NCBI GenBank assembly: GCA_023055505.1
Contig: JALIRH010000019.1
Location: 1,240,001-1,304,000 of the forward strand
Length of the DNA: 64,000 nucleotides
Direction: 5' to 3'
Source: Callipepla californica brunnescens
Lineage: Eukaryota > Chordata > Aves > Galliformes > Odontophoridae
Numbering within the stretch: position 1 is the first letter of the stretch; each line of letters begins with the position of its first letter. This document shows positions 1 through 15,100 of the stretch, piece by piece. A program made the translations under genes and the position numbers. A model generated the notes under the pieces. The model worked only from the letters and a program-made list of their open reading frames with translations. It did not search any database and was not told where the DNA came from.

Positions 1-121
1 CTTTGGACAGGTGCGGGGCCCCCAACCGAACTATGGTGGAGCCTATCCAGGAACACCAAATTATGGAAGTCAGCCTGGACCACCACCTAAACGCTTGGAT
101 CCAGATTCAATTCCTAGCCCT
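1..121 (+). other. SEC24C: SEC24C exon: end of the disordered N-terminal region
   Basis: The window opens inside this exon (one leftover base, then 40 codons). It encodes a Pro/Gly/Gln/Tyr-rich low-complexity stretch ending in [11 protein letters not shown], the conserved link into the folded Sec24 core. The donor GTAAGC begins at 122 and the exon ends in phase 0, so it can join directly to the exon at 2998, which begins IQVIEDD. Confidence 0.9.
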
Positions 122-3100
122 GTAAGCTTCCTTTGTTCTTAACAGTGTGAATTTTTCCATAGTGTCTTTACTTTGAACAAAACTGACCAAAGCTGAAAGC
201 TGGTTTCTTCTTCCAAAGAGCAACAGTCTTTTTTTCTTGCTTACTTTTCTCTATTATGTCCAGCTTCAGTCACTTGTTATGAATGAGCCCAGAAGTACTT
301 TTTCCCTTGACAACTGAAGAAAGTCACTGCATATACCATCACTGCTTTAATTTCTCAGGGTATTTTCTGTACTGTGTTACACTTTAGGAATCCTTAAGGG
401 CTTAGATTAAACTTGCTTCACCATTTCTGAATTCTTACTTTCCAAGGTGAACTAACTGCTGGTTTTGAGGTAGCAGTCTAAGAACTGCGTGATCCAAGTT
501 TAAACAGTGGTTCATAGGAGATCATTGTAATGTTTTCCCTTTTCCTATTGCCTATCAAAAAGCTGGTTAGTTTTCTTTGGATCATTTAAGTCAGGTCACT
601 ACCTCTGTCAAACATGGACAACTTCACAGATTATGGTGATCTTTTGAAATGAAGGTTCTGAGGAAAAGAGGAGTGATGATGTGCAATAGCTAGCAGTGAT
701 GCGCAGTTGTGATGTAATTGCCATTAGTTTGTCATACTTTCCTTCCACAGCTCCTGGTGCTGCACTGTTGTTGCCTCAGAAGGCCACAAGCATTTGCTAG
801 CAGTGAACTTTTCCAGAGCAACGATTACAACTGTTTCTTAAAAACTCTAAAAATAATTTAGTTTTGAGTTACAGCTGATATCTTTACTGCTGCTATTCAA
901 AAGTAACTACTATTCAAAAAAGATGGTCTGTTCAGACTTCAGCTTTACAGAAGGCTTCTGACTATATTTTTGTGGAGTATAAGAATCTGTAATTGCTTGA
1001 CAGCTTCTTTTTTCCCACTAAATGAAGTCTCAAATGGCTCTTATCGGTTACCTTCATTTCAGCATGTTTTTGAAACATAAATTCCCCATTTCTAACCAAA
1101 ATGAGCACGTGAGCTACTACATCTGATAGTGATCTGTCCCGAAATCGCAGCAAGACTGACATTCAGGATTGTGTAAGCTGCAGAAGCATTCCTGTTGCAT
1201 GAGTGAATGTCCAAATATATCTAATTCTAGTGCTTCAAGTTTGGTAGAGAGAAGTAACGCTGTTACTTTTTGTTTTATTATTCTCTTTCTTCTTTTTTTT
1301 TTTGTGTGTGGCACTCTTTACTTTTTTTTATATGTATATAAAAAAAAAAGCAGCAACTTAATGAGCTGCCACCCCAGCAGAAACCCAGGCACAGAATAGA
1401 CCCAGATGCAATTCCTAGTCCAGTAAGTGCTGTATATATGTCAATTGTAGTCTGTGTTGGTGACCATCTGTGCATGCATGAAACCTGAACTTAACCTCAT
1501 TAACCCTTCGTCATTAATCCTATATCCTTTCCTTGCTATGTCCTGCTTGCCTTATCAAAATGAGTATGATAACACCACAAGAAGTTGTTAAAATCTTCTC
1601 TTCTGTGATGTTTGGTGAGGCAGCAGAAAGTAGATATTCAGAAACAGATCATGAAGAATGTCTCCCCTTCACTTTATCTGTTTCATTAAAACATGTCCAC
1701 CAGATTATAACGTGTTTTAAGTGTTAAGTCATCAGTGTAATTGCCTGTGTAGTGTGTTCCACGTTAACATACACACACTGTGAGCCCTCCTAGCCATGTC
1801 TTTTACACTTCTGAGCAGAATTCGGTTACAGTTCTTGTTGATACCAGTACCTGGCTAATGCTTTGAAGTTCTACAGCTGAGGAGACACTGTTTTCTGTTG
1901 ATGTTACTTGCTGATGTAGATCTTCTAGCTGACTACTATGAAGTATGGGGAGCTAGAAACATTCTTTCATTATCTGTGTTCATACATAACCATTATATTT
2001 TGATGTTGAAAATACAGTGGTTATGTCTAAAGAATTTTACCTGAAGAAAAAGCAGCTACCTTTTGCATTGGAAGGGGAAAAACAAACAATTACCCTTGTA
2101 CCTAAAGAGCTACAAGCCATGAGGTCATCAATGTCAATCAGTCTGTAGACTTTTGAAGTGGAACTTAAGTGAGAGAAATCTGATGCTGTGGGTGTTTTTT
2201 CTGGCATCTTGGAATCCATAGTGAGAGGGTGGAAAGTTCTGCTGTGCACAGTTCCACATTTCTTAATTTACCCTAAGCAAAGGTATGTGTAGTGGCAAAA
2301 TAAGATCAGAAGAGTTGTTACTAGTTCTTGTTTTGATTCTCTAAAATGCTTTGTTTTGATTCAAGCACCGGTGTAGTAAAGGTAATTAAAGCTGTGTAAG
2401 AACAATCTTCTGTTCTTCTGTAAAATTCAGAGGATATTTTAGTCAAGTGAAACTGTTCAATGCATTTCCGTTCCCTGTAGTACATTTGCATTAATGACAA
2501 AATTGTAGTTCTAATAAAATGAAAAAGTTTAAGCTTGAATCATTGATAACTCTCTATTGAAACTTCACTTTCCACATCTCCAAAAAGCACCGCAAACGTA
2601 ACAGAGAGGAAAAGCCATCTGTACAACTTCAGCCTGAGACTAAAATAAGCTTCTGATTTTAATTGGGCTAAGACCAGTAAAAAAGGAGTACTAGCAAAAA
2701 TTCCTCTTTTGATCTAAATTTCTTTCTTGAGTTTAGATCAGATCTTAGCACACAAAGTATACTACTACTCAGAGTACTTGGGAAAATTCTGTAACTTGAA
2801 TATTATGTTATGCGTATTATTTGAAATCCAGCTGAGAGGTGACTGCTTGATAAAATTTATTTGCTTTCTACTTATTTTTTAGAGCTAGTGATGTGTTTCT
2901 CATGTTCCCTTTTTACTGTCTTGCAGATGCAAGTTTTGTATTTTACAGTGCTTTCAAACCAAGCCTCCAAAGATTAACTCGGTATTTCCTATCATAGATT
3001 CAAGTGATTGAAGATGACAGAAATAACCGTGGATCAGAACCATTTGTCACTGGAGTGAGAGGGCAGGTCCCACCTCTCGTTACTACCAATTTCTTGGTCA

Positions 3101-6100
3101 AGGATCAAGGTAAAATAACCAATCCACAGCTAAGAAAGATGTTTCCCAGAGCAGGTTCCCAGGAGCAGCATAAGCAGCAGGTGAAGCTTTTTATGTAAAG
3201 TTATGTCATGTTAGCTCAGAGTTAAAGTTTACCAGCAATATCATTCGAGTTCATCTGGAAACGGTGTATAAGCAGGATGTCGTTTGGTCCGTGAGTTTTG
3301 TAGAGAAAGAATATTTCATCTTTATTTCCTGTGCTTTTTTGGAGATTTTAAGCTCCTTTAAAACTTCAGTATTCATGTGAGAATTAAGTACATAACATTA
3401 AAATGTGCAGTTACATTTGGGACTGGACAGTGTGTTTTATTTTGTTTTGTCAAAAGAAAATAGAGATGTTGTCTCCCTCCTTTTGTGAAAAGCCTTGATG
3501 AAAATGTATGGTCCTCTGTTCACACAGCCCAGTGTTTTCTAATAGATGTTTTTTGCACAATATCAGCCATGTTTTAAAAACTCGAGCACAGTTTTAAAGT
3601 GTACTTGTTTGAGGTTTATCATCTACAGCTGATGCTCATCAAGGTATCTTTTAACCAACTAAGTAAAGCTGAAAAACTAGAAACTAGCACATGCAAAGTA
3701 ATGATCACAGCAGGAATATTTATTGAAGCAAAGAATCAGTATTTTTAATTTTGAGGATAGAATTCAATTTATAAAGGAATAGTCTTCATTGCAGCTAAAG
3801 GTATCATGATTTCTGTTCTTGAATATAAATGTACCTTGTGCTAAAAATTGTTGGAATTTGTTCTCCAGGTAATGCAAGCCCCCGCTATATCAGATGCACA
3901 TCTTACAATATTCCCTGCACCTCAGATATGGCCAAACAGTCCCAAGTTCCTCTAGCTGCTGTCATAAAGCCACTTGCTACTCTGCCCCCAGAGGAGGTGA
4001 GAGCTCTGTGCAGTTACATGTGCTGTATACTGTCTGAACTTGTCAGGGGAGTGTTATGTGTTCACATTAACAGATACCTTGTTTAAATTTCAACAGCAGG
4101 CATGTTTAAGTAAGGAGAGCTGAGTAAATGTTGGTTGTTCTGCAAACAGGGAGTAGAGGAGCAGAAAAGCATTGTGTCCGAAATGTTTAATATTTTGATC
4201 GACATGATAATCTCTGCTTTTGGTTCTTATATTAAGTGTCAAGCATCATTCTGACCAAATGACCAAAATACTGGGATGTTAACAAACGCGTGTGCTTTCA
4301 ATTCTCAATTTCATTAATCTCAATTTCTTTCTTGTCCTGTGGTATTTAAATAGTTAATAATCACTGATATTAAGTGTTGTCTAGGGTATCAAGTTGTGGA
4401 ATTGGATGAGAATGTATCAAGTAGCACTCATTAAGCTGATGTCGTACACATATACAGCACTGTGTGGAGTAATTGACAGTGCAGTACTGAGCACCAGGTT
4501 CTGTTGAACTGTGCTCATATTTCTGCATTCACTCTGCGCGGCGCTTTCTTCTGGGTGTTGTAAGTGACTGGTTAGCCCTTCTACCCACTCCATCTGATGG
4601 CTGGGGAGATAAAAGCTCTGAGAATAGTGGAGCTAGAAACTGTACTGAAAGTATTGCAAATACTGTGGCTACTGTGTAGCGTTAGCTTACTTACAGGAAA
4701 GGCATAAAGACAAACTTGTGAAGTTTTAATCTAAGCTTGCAGTATTTTGTGCCTTGAACTTAACTTCAGCATCTCCTATGGCAAGGAATGTTCTCTGCAG
4801 TTTAAGGGTAGGGCTTTTTATTTCATCATTTCATCTTCCTGAACCATGGTTTAGATTTTTAAAATTGGTTTGTGGTAAAACTGAGTTGTTAAGTTAACGC
4901 CTGCATTTCATGAGGTTTAAAAGAAGCTCAAGAGGTGAATGTGGTCTTGTTGGAGAAACCTGGAGGCAGAATTTTTGGAGTTTTACAACTGCTTGATAGC
5001 TCTGTGGCGTACTTAGGCTTTGAACAAACACTTGTGATATCCAGGAATAAAAACTCATCTAGGATCAGGAAATTATTCTGGAGACTGCTTAGCTTCCATC
5101 ACTGGAAAGTTACGTGTGACAAGGGCAAGCTCTTTGTGCTGGGGTAGTTCTGTCAGATGGAGGCTCAGCTGTTGGGGGCGGTAAGACTGTAAATAAGGCT
5201 GAAGCTTAACATATCAGTGGTGAGAGGATAAATAAGACCGGTGAAGATGCAACGTTTAGATAAATGTAGTATCTATAGAATACAGAACCTCATTGTGAAA
5301 TTACAGAGCTGTTGTCCTGTTCTAATGCACTGTTTAGAAAGCAAAACTTAAGGCTTGGTAAGAAGAAACTGTGTCTTCTGAGAATAAGAGGTTCATCATA
5401 ATAATGCATGTTCACAGCACCCTTGCATTTTTGGATGGACAGAGGCTGAAGAAGATATCATATTGTGTAGAAGGACAATATCAGTATTGCCTTGCAATCG
5501 TAGAACTTGAAATCTGGTTTCCTCAGAGGAGGTCTGCCTGGGTAGGATCTGAGAAAGACTGGCCACAAAGCCATTGTATCATCAGTAAATGACTTCTGGA
5601 CTAAAATGAGAGTGGGGTCTGCATCATGAAGAGAAGGAAAGTGCCTGGGTTGTTTGTTTAACTCATATATATTCTCTTTGAAAAACTAGCAGAGGTTTAT
5701 GGTGACTGGAAGAAGTGAATCTGGGCACCATTAATGTTGTCTAAGTTAAATGTAAGCTGAATTTGAAAGGTGTGCTAAACTGTGAATGCAGATCATAGCT
5801 TCCAAAATATCTCAGTTGTTCTACAGAGAGTCTTCCTCACTCTGAGACAGAGAAGCTGTGGAAGTTGCCAATCGTTTTGGTCTATTTTGACCACAAATGC
5901 ATTGTTTTGTCAGTAATAGTTTAACGATGGTTCACTACAGTACTTGCTGTATGATGGAGTCAAGGCAAGCACAGCTGACAGATGTGCGTCAGTTCATGGT
6001 GGTCTTCAAGAATAAGTTGGACCAGTTTAAATTTTTTGAAGTTCTTTAAATTCTTAAATATGTGGAATGCAATGACTGGCATCTGGGGGTTTTTTTGTTT

Positions 6101-9100
6101 TTTTTTTTTTGTTTTTTTTAATCTTGCTCTTTACAAAGGGAAAATAGAAGAGGTAGAGAGTTGTGTTTAAAAATAATAATAATAATAAAATAAAACTATG
6201 CTCGCTCCTGTGAGATTATGACAGCCATTATTTGCATGGCTTTGGTCTCCCATGTTCATCTGAGATCCATCCATGCTGCGCAGTGTGGTACTCCTGCTCT
6301 TCAGGAGCTGCTGTATAAGGTGGTGCAGCACCATGCAGCACTACTTGTTTGTGCCAAAGCAGGATAGCCCATTAGTGACTGCAGCCTGCAGGGGGACTGC
6401 TGTGTTGAGCTTCAGCTGAAGAACATTTTTGAAATACTTTTTCAGGCTTTCTCTGTGTTCTCTCCCACAGCTGCTGAAATGCTAAATCCTATACGGTGTA
6501 CAGGGAAATTGTTTGAAGCTCTGCAGTATGTGTGGTCAGTTTTTTTTCATAATCATATGACCTTTCTTTTCATTTTCTCTGCTTGCACAGACCCTTCCGT
6601 ATTTGGTAGACCATGGCGAATCGGGTCCTGTCCGATGTAATAGGTGCAAGGCCTACATGTGTCCTTTTATGCAGTTTATTGAGGGCGGAAGGAGGTTCCA
6701 GTGCTGTTTCTGCAGCTGTGTCACTGAGGGTAAGGTTTCTTCTGAAAGCCAGACTCTTGGCACCATTGATTTTTAAAAGAGATTCAAAGAAATGAATCTT
6801 AATCGCATTACAGTCATTTATAATGTATGCTGTGCTTTAACATGTATACAGTGTTTTATGGGAAAACAACCACCAACCAGAAAATACATGTATATATAAA
6901 ACACATTCAATGCTCAGTTCAGAAACGATGTTCAAGTTAGGTACTTGTGCACTGCAGCATTATAACATAAATCTGGAGCAGAAAGTAACTTGTTGTGTGA
7001 TGTTTAGTGTTTTGAGAAATTAACTGTGACACTGAGATTTATCTCTAGTCGGAATTAATTAGGAATTTCTCATTGTTTTGCTCACAAAACCTCTTTGAAC
7101 ACTACTTGGAGATGAGGTTGCAGGTAGATCTGCTGTGGCTGGATAGGCGTGTTCAGTACGTGCCAGTTAGTATTTGTTGCTCTTCATTTGGTAGCACTGC
7201 TGGCTTTTGTTCTCATCACTTACTCTGTGTATGGGGTCCATGGCAAACCAAAATAGGAAGTTGGTCGAGGCTCGAAATGGCCACTTTAAGAAACAAACAG
7301 GAGACTTGTATGATGATTTTCTTAGCCTACGTGCATTCCCTGTCACTGCACGCTCAGCAGCTTTATGAATGGCTGTACCTGCAACAACTGATCAGCTATA
7401 GAAAAGGGAGGGATGCTCAGAGACAACGGATGAAAGAAGTGCTGTGAAAGTATAATGTAGCTGTACCTAACACTTCCTAACAGTTCCTATTTTCAGCATA
7501 AAAAAATCAGTGAATTAGCTTGTACTGAGTGTATACTTGGAGAGTGGTCTCTCTTTATATATACGGTTTTAATGGTATCACTTTGTTTTCCTTTGAACCA
7601 GTGAAATTTTGAGTGTTTTGAATGACTCGTAGCAAAAGGAGTGGCTCAGTCTTTTGGTGTGCCTAAACAGAATCAGGAACATTGAAGCCTACGTTTTGCA
7701 TCAAATTCTATTGCAAGTCATTTTTTACTGCTTTTACAGTATTTGTATTCTTTCCTTTGAACTAAATCCTTCAGAAAAATCCAAAGAACGTGTTGCAGTG
7801 ATCTTTCTGATATGAAATGTAAAATGAGAATGTGAATGAGATTATAGAAAAGTACAGTAGTGACTCTGCAGTGTGCCAATTTGTGCCTAGGGCAGACAGG
7901 AAGCAGTTCATCTGCATGTGTTGGATTTAATGCTGTTAAGTTGCAGCAGTGATTCTTGTAGTGCTTGCATGCTAGCTGGTTTTCCTGGAGTTTTATCTGA
8001 ACCAGCTGTTGTCATTTTAGCTCTTCGGTGGCAGTGCTGATCATGATTACATGTCTGAAGTTGATGTGTTTTCTTCCCCAGTGCCAGCTCACTACTTCCA
8101 GCATTTGGATCATACTGGAAAGCGAGTAGACTACTATGATCGACCTGAGTTATCGCTGGGGTCCTATGAGTTTCTGGCAACAGTTGACTACTGCAAGGTA
8201 CAGCATGTGTTTATTACTATATTTTTATTTTGCTTTTGAATACAGAACAACTTTTCCTAAAAGTAAGTTGAGCATAAATCATCTAACACTGAACTTTCTA
8301 GTTGTTGGACATTACATTAACATCATTAATCCAATGCACTTTTTTCTGTAAGATAATGATTTAGTCTACTTCCAAAAGCAGGGAAAGTCTTGATTGCATG
8401 ACTTTAATAGTACTTTATTTTAGCTGCCTCTGTCCTCTTCTGGAGCTGTATAATCACAGCTGGAATATATTTTGTCACCTTAGCAATTCTGCAGGAAAGA
8501 GAGTTTTTCCTGATAGTATTTGGGGTGCAAGGAGAAGGTAAAAGAGGTTCAAGAAAAATGCAGCAGTGGTGATATAATGTGCCACTTGGTACAGAAAATG
8601 AGCTTTACATATTGAAGTTAATTTTCAGATACAGTTGTAGTTGTTAAAACACAAGAATAGGGTGAAATGGGTGTTGTTAGGGCTGTCTCATTTTTTGATG
8701 GAAGATAAATCATAACTAACTTTTGAGGATAACAGATTGTGTGCAGTGCATGTTAAAGCAACTGAAAACACTGATGAAAAGTAGATGCTTAAATATTGCA
8801 ATTTTACACGAGTTACCTTTTGATGCTTCAGGTTTAGCGAAGGAAAAATCCATTCTGTTGCGATTAACAGCTTAAGATATATTTTCAAGTCAGATTAGGC
8901 ATGGTCTTCCTAGCTCTTCTGAAAGTTCTGGTTTGCTTTTTTTCTCTTTGTTCCTTCCAGTGTGATCTGTAGACTTGAGAAAACTGTCCTTTTCCCAAAA
9001 TAAACTGGATATTTAAGCAGAAGGAAAAGGTTGCAGCTCTTGGAGGGAAATGTTTTGCTCTATATTGAAGAAACCATCTAAAACAAGTTCTAGACGAATT

Positions 9101-12100
9101 CCAGGGTCTTAAACTACAGGAGATGTCATTCTTTACTTTCACTATCCATCCTAAGTTGTGGCTGGCCTGCTGTCCACTGCACAGAATCTGTCAGGGACAT
9201 ATAACACTGATCTATTTCAAGCATAGAGCTTTCCCATCTTTGTTAGTTGGACTGGGATGGGAAAATAATCTGTAGAAACAGTCACTTTTCATGAGTGGAA
9301 TGTGCATGAAAATCATTGGAGTTTGGGCCAGCATTCATTTGTCCATGTTAGAGAGCTGTTAGATGACCTTTAATGTGACTTCTTCCCTCCTCTTCCACAG
9401 AATAACAAGTTTCCCAGTCCGCCTGCTTACATTTTCATGATTGATGTGTCTTACAATGCTGTGAAGAGTGGCTTAGTGAGACTAATATGTGAAGAATTAA
9501 AGTCAATCCTGGATTATCTGCCCAGGTAAGGTACATTGTAAATTGTTATATGCAGTCCAAACAGAAGAAACACACTTGCTTCCTTTATAAAAGCCTTTCA
9601 TTTTTCCCTTATCCCTTACTGTGCTGTATTCTGCGTAATTATTTCACTCATCATCTACTTAGATGTGAAATATGTCTCTTACAGGGAAGGCAACATGGAG
9701 GAATCAGCCATTCGAGTAGGCTTTGTCACTTACAACAAAGTGTTACACTTCTATAACGTGAAGAGCTCATTGGCACAGCCGCAAATGCTGGTTGTGTCAG
9801 ATGTGGCAGACATGTTTGTGCCGCTCCTTGATGGCTTTCTGGTGAATGTGAATGAGTCCAGGACAGTTATTGCCAGGTAACTGAAACTGAGTTATGATGT
9901 GTGTAGCAAATGTTGAGTTTGGTAGATTCAGGTGTTGCAATTAAAGGTGTGATGTTCACTGCTTGTCCTGTTGTACACCTAGAAGTCACTCTGTGTGTTA
10001 GCTTCATGTTTCAGATGAAATTGGCAGAAGAAAACAGGACAATTGTTAAAGTAAGGGTGTATTTGGCTTGTAGTCGAGCTTGGCAGTGGGTGTATATAAT
10101 GGAATTTGGGGCAGGTGGGTCTTTGTGGATAAACAAGTAAACTTAAACACAACACAGCTATTATGATGCAGAGTGAAATGTGTAAGAATACTGAATCATT
10201 GCCTTTAAGGCAGCTGCCTAGGTAACTGTAAAACAAGACAACAGATATTTCCAGCTTTGTTTCTATGGAGAAAACTAAATGAGCAGAATAGAGAAGATGA
10301 AATTTGGAAGGAAAGAAAAAGAATTAGTAACGTTTTGGCAAACTATAATTAATTAAATTGTGGTGTGTATTTAAATAGATTTTGGGAACTAGGCAGTGCA
10401 CGTTTTTAAAGAAAATTGTAGCTGTATGTTGTGTAGTGCATTAACAAGCACAAATACAAAGCTGTGTATAAAACTAATTAATCTCTTGGTAGCACACAGA
10501 TTTTGGCAAAGAAGTGCAAAGTGTTGCTTGACTTTTCTTTCCTAAGAGTTTATTTAGCAACGCACAGCAGAATATATTAAAAAAGCAGGAACACAAAAGA
10601 GCTATTGATGTAGGCATCAGCTGAAGCTGCTGAGAAAGTCTGTGAGGGACAAAGCACGAGGTTGGTTGGTTGTTTTTTACATCTAAGTAGTGATGTGCCC
10701 AATACTTGGGAAAACAAGTGTTATATGTGTGTATGTTTATATACATATATGTATATACACTTTATATAGTGTTAGGGACACTTGTGGAAGCAACCTGGTC
10801 TCATAGTTCGCCAACAGCACCTCTGTGTGGCTTTACCATTTAAATCAAATCTTCCAGACTTTTTCATTTTCTTGTTTTTTGTTAGCTTGCTGGACCAGAT
10901 TCCGGAAATGTTTGCAGACACAAGAGAAACAGAAACTGTTTTTGGACCTGTGATCCAAGCAGGGCTGGAAGCACTGAAGGTTAGTAAATGCATTGTCGTG
11001 GCAAATGGTTTTCACTACTCTGAAGTTCCTGTTCATTCATGACTAAGAATAATCTAAAGCTTTTTTTTTTTAAGTCATGTTGTTGTAGATAGACTTGTTA
11101 CATGTAGGGAGTACTTGGCTGTTAAAGAAGGTGCTCCAGTTCTATGTAGGTGGATCTTCCTTGCCTATTTCTTTTAAAGCATTTGTTGCACAAAGTGTAA
11201 GAAACGTGGCTTAACCTTGGGGACCTGGCTGCTTTTTTGCTTTGAATGACTTCCAGAACCTCCCCCAAAAAAACCAAAAACATCCCTGTCCTTCCAACAC
11301 TAAAACCAGGTCCTGAACTCTACCATTTCTTCTTTAGGTGTTCTGTAATGTAGTATCTTTCTAATGTTGTGCTTGAAGTACAATCTTTAGTTAAAGGAGA
11401 GAAAGCAATCTGTTGAAGTTACCCGTACCAATGTGTTAACCCACTAAACTTCTCCAAAACTCTTCCGTTCCAATGCTAGTTAATTGCACGTGTGATCTAA
11501 CTCAGTGTACTGAGTTCATTTCCTGTATGATCTGTTCTTACATATTTTTTTTCTGTAATATCAGTTTTTAGAAGTATCCCCTATTCTCAGATTTGGTGAC
11601 AGTTCTTCAGTCAAGAGACAGTTCTAACTAATTGATTTCTCACATACTGTATTTGACAGAGCAGATATTCTATTAAACATTGGCTAACATTCGTATAAGC
11701 TATTTATTTAAAAATTAATGATTTTCTTAAAGTCAGATTACAAAACCTTTTACCATTTCTATGACTCTTCTATTCCAAAGTCTCAGCAGCTGTAAATCAG
11801 GGTAAATCAATCTAACTCATTTGTGCAAAACCTTTTGCAGCTGCTTTGACAAACTAAGACCTCTTTGTCTTATTGTAGCCAATCCTTTTCTCCCTGCCAA
11901 GGAACTAGCATAGGTCCAGAAGTACTGAAACTTACCAGAAATCTGTGCTCCCTGTGTTAGGTGTCACTGATATAACCAAGTGATTACTCAGTCCGTGTTT
12001 GATGCATGTTAACTTCCTGACATAAAGAAATGAAGCATTAAGATGCTTGTGTGCATGTTCCTGAATCACACTTTCCCTGAAGATTTTTATTAGATGTTTC

Positions 12101-15100
12101 TAACCAGAGCAACTTCACCCTTCTCTTCTGCAGGCAGCTGAGTGCGCTGGCAAGCTCTTCATTTTCCACACCTCCCTGCCCATTGCGGAGGCCCCAGGGA
12201 AGTTAAAGAACAGGGATGATAAGAAACTGATCAACACAGATAAGGAGAAGGTAAAAATGACTTGCATGATGCTTATGGTCCAGTTCTACTTCGTACTCTG
12301 CATGGGGTAAAATAAATCTGACATCTCGTTGAAATAATGAGAAGGGGTCAATGTGTAATGTAACCATCAAAGCTGGTATCTTTCTACATTCTGCTTTTAT
12401 CTTCTGCTCTCAAGCAGAGATATGTAGACAGCTCTGGTGTGAGAAGGAAATGTATGTCATAGTATTTCATCCTGTATAAGAATCTATAGGTATGTTAAAG
12501 TAAAAAGAATTCAAGATTAAAGCAACGTGTGTGGTAATTTTCATGATGTTTCACTGTTTTTTTTGAAGGCAGAGTTAGGGAGAGTTTCATGTAATCCTAA
12601 TTTCCCTTAAGTGAGACTTAGTGGAAGATTGTTGCAACTGTGATTATAATCCAGCTCTTGCTTTTCTTTTGTTTAAACCACAACCTTTTGGTCTTGTCTT
12701 TGACTTCCTTCCTTAGACTTTGTTTCAACCTCAGACAAGCTTCTACAGCAATTTGGCCAAGGACTGCGTCGCCCAGGGCTGTTGTGTGGATCTGTTCCTG
12801 TTTCCGAACCAGTATTTGGATGTGGCAACATTAGGTGTAGTAACTTACCAGACAGGAGGCTCCATTTATAAGTATGCCTATTTCCAGGTAAGAAATCAGA
12901 CTGATGAAAGTAATTCTGCGAGTGGTACCTTTTTAAAATTACTTTGTGGTTTATGGAGCAGCTCTGATTTGTGATAAAACCTGAATTATTGATTACGTTT
13001 TAGCTTGAGACGGACCAGGATAGGTTCCTGAATGACTTGAGAAGAGATGTCCAAAAAGAAGTGGGATTTGATGCTGTGATGAGAGTACGTACAAGCACAG
13101 GTGGGTGTTAGCATGAATATGTTTTAATAAATCGACCACTTGAAGTATACCATATGGGAAGTAACAGATTATTTTCCCTTATTTAAAACTTTGAAGCTAT
13201 GCTGTGCAAAAAGTTATTGATAATAACTTTTTTTGTGTCCTCCTTTTGTAGGCATTCGAGCCACTGACTTTTTTGGAGCTTTTTATATGAGCAACACAAC
13301 TGACGTGGAGATGGCAGGTTTGGACTGCGACAAAACAATCACAGTGGAATTCAAACACGATGACAAACTGAGTGAAGACAGTGGTGCACTCCTTCAGGTG
13401 AGGAGGAGGGCAGAAGGCTTTCTAGAAAAGGAAGGGAACTGATTAAGAATCGTTAACAGAAGCGTGCCAAGGCCAAGAACCAAGGCCTGATCAGGGGATG
13501 TGCCAACTGAAGGCGATGATTGTTGCTTTGAAACTGGCACTCCCTCAGGGATCTTTGAGGTTTGTTGTTTCTGTCCAGCACTGTGCCCCTAACCTTTCAG
13601 AATGCATGATATTACAATGACCTCAAAAGCTTCAGTCCGCAGTCTGTTTTGCAAGACAGGTTTCTGTGATTCAAAATGTTTGCCACTTATGTTTCGCTGA
13701 TGCTGATTCTTAGCAGGTGCTTTTGGCTTATATGCAAATCCTTTACATAATTTTCTTCCTTGTTGAAGCATCTGAGTCGCGATTTTTAATGATGTATGTT
13801 CAAGCACTGCCTATCTTCTTGCAACAGTGCTTCATTTTCCTGTATCCCGGTGTCTTTGTCTCGTACAGTGTGCTCTGCTATACACGAGCTGTGCAGGACA
13901 GCGACGACTCCGGATCCACAACCTCTCACTGAACTGCTGTACACAGCTTGCTGACCTCTATCGAAACTGCGAGACTGACACACTTATCAATTATTTGGCT
14001 AAATATGGTAAGAATAGATACGTTAAGAACAATCATCATCTTTAACTGCTGTTCAGGTGCCTGTTGTCATTCAGTGACACCCGTTCAGTCTTTTTGAAAC
14101 AAGTGGCAGGCGGCAGTTATGATACTTCACTCACTTAGTAGAAAGAGCATGAAGCTGTGATGACAGTATTGATGCTTAGGGCATGAGTTTCAGGTAGAAG
14201 ATGCAGATTTATCTGTCCTACAAATGATGTGTATTTTTAGAGCTTTGTATTGAAAGCTGTGTGAATTCCTAATTGTGTTATATTTGGACCATTTGTCCAA
14301 AAACATGCTTCAATTGTTAGTACTTGAACTCTGTCCCAAACTATAAGCAATAGTTGTTTAGATCTACTTTGGGGAAATAATGTTGTTTTAAACTGTTTGT
14401 TAGCAGTCACTTCATAGCTGTCCATTTATCTCCTTTTTCTCTGCAGCATATCGTGGAGTTCTGAATAGTCCAGTAAAGGCTGTACGAGATTCACTGGTAA
14501 ATCAGTGTGCCCAGATCCTAGCTTGCTATCGAAAGAACTGTGCTAGTCCATCTTCTGCTGGCCAGGTAAACTCTGAATCTTTAATTGGAATCGTGGGCTC
14601 AGACACTGAGATGTGACTTTTAGCTGACTCCTTGCCATTTTGCCAGTTGAAAAAAATAAAATCAGAACAGCTATGAGGAAAACCGCAGTTGCCAATGGCT
14701 TGTTGGACATCTTTTTGAAGCTCAGAAAGCACTGCCTGCTCCCGTTACGCAGGTCCATATCATAAATAGATTGTCAGTTTTCTATTCTCATATCTGTACC
14801 ACACTGCTGGTTCACTCTAGCCTTGTTTTGTCAGGCTTAAGCTTACTCAGCAAGAGAGCTGAACACCTTCTGTATGCTTGTGACTTGTAGCTGATTCTTC
14901 CTGAATGCATGAAGCTGCTTCCTGTGTACTTGAATTGTGTGTTGAAGAGTGACGTCCTCCAGCCTGGTCCAGAGGTCACAACAGATGACCGTGCCTACAT
15001 TCGTCAGTTAGTCACATCCATGGACGTGGCAGAAACGAACGTTTTCTTTTATCCTAGGCTTTTGCCCCTGGTGAGTCATTCGAGATGTTCTTGGCACTTG

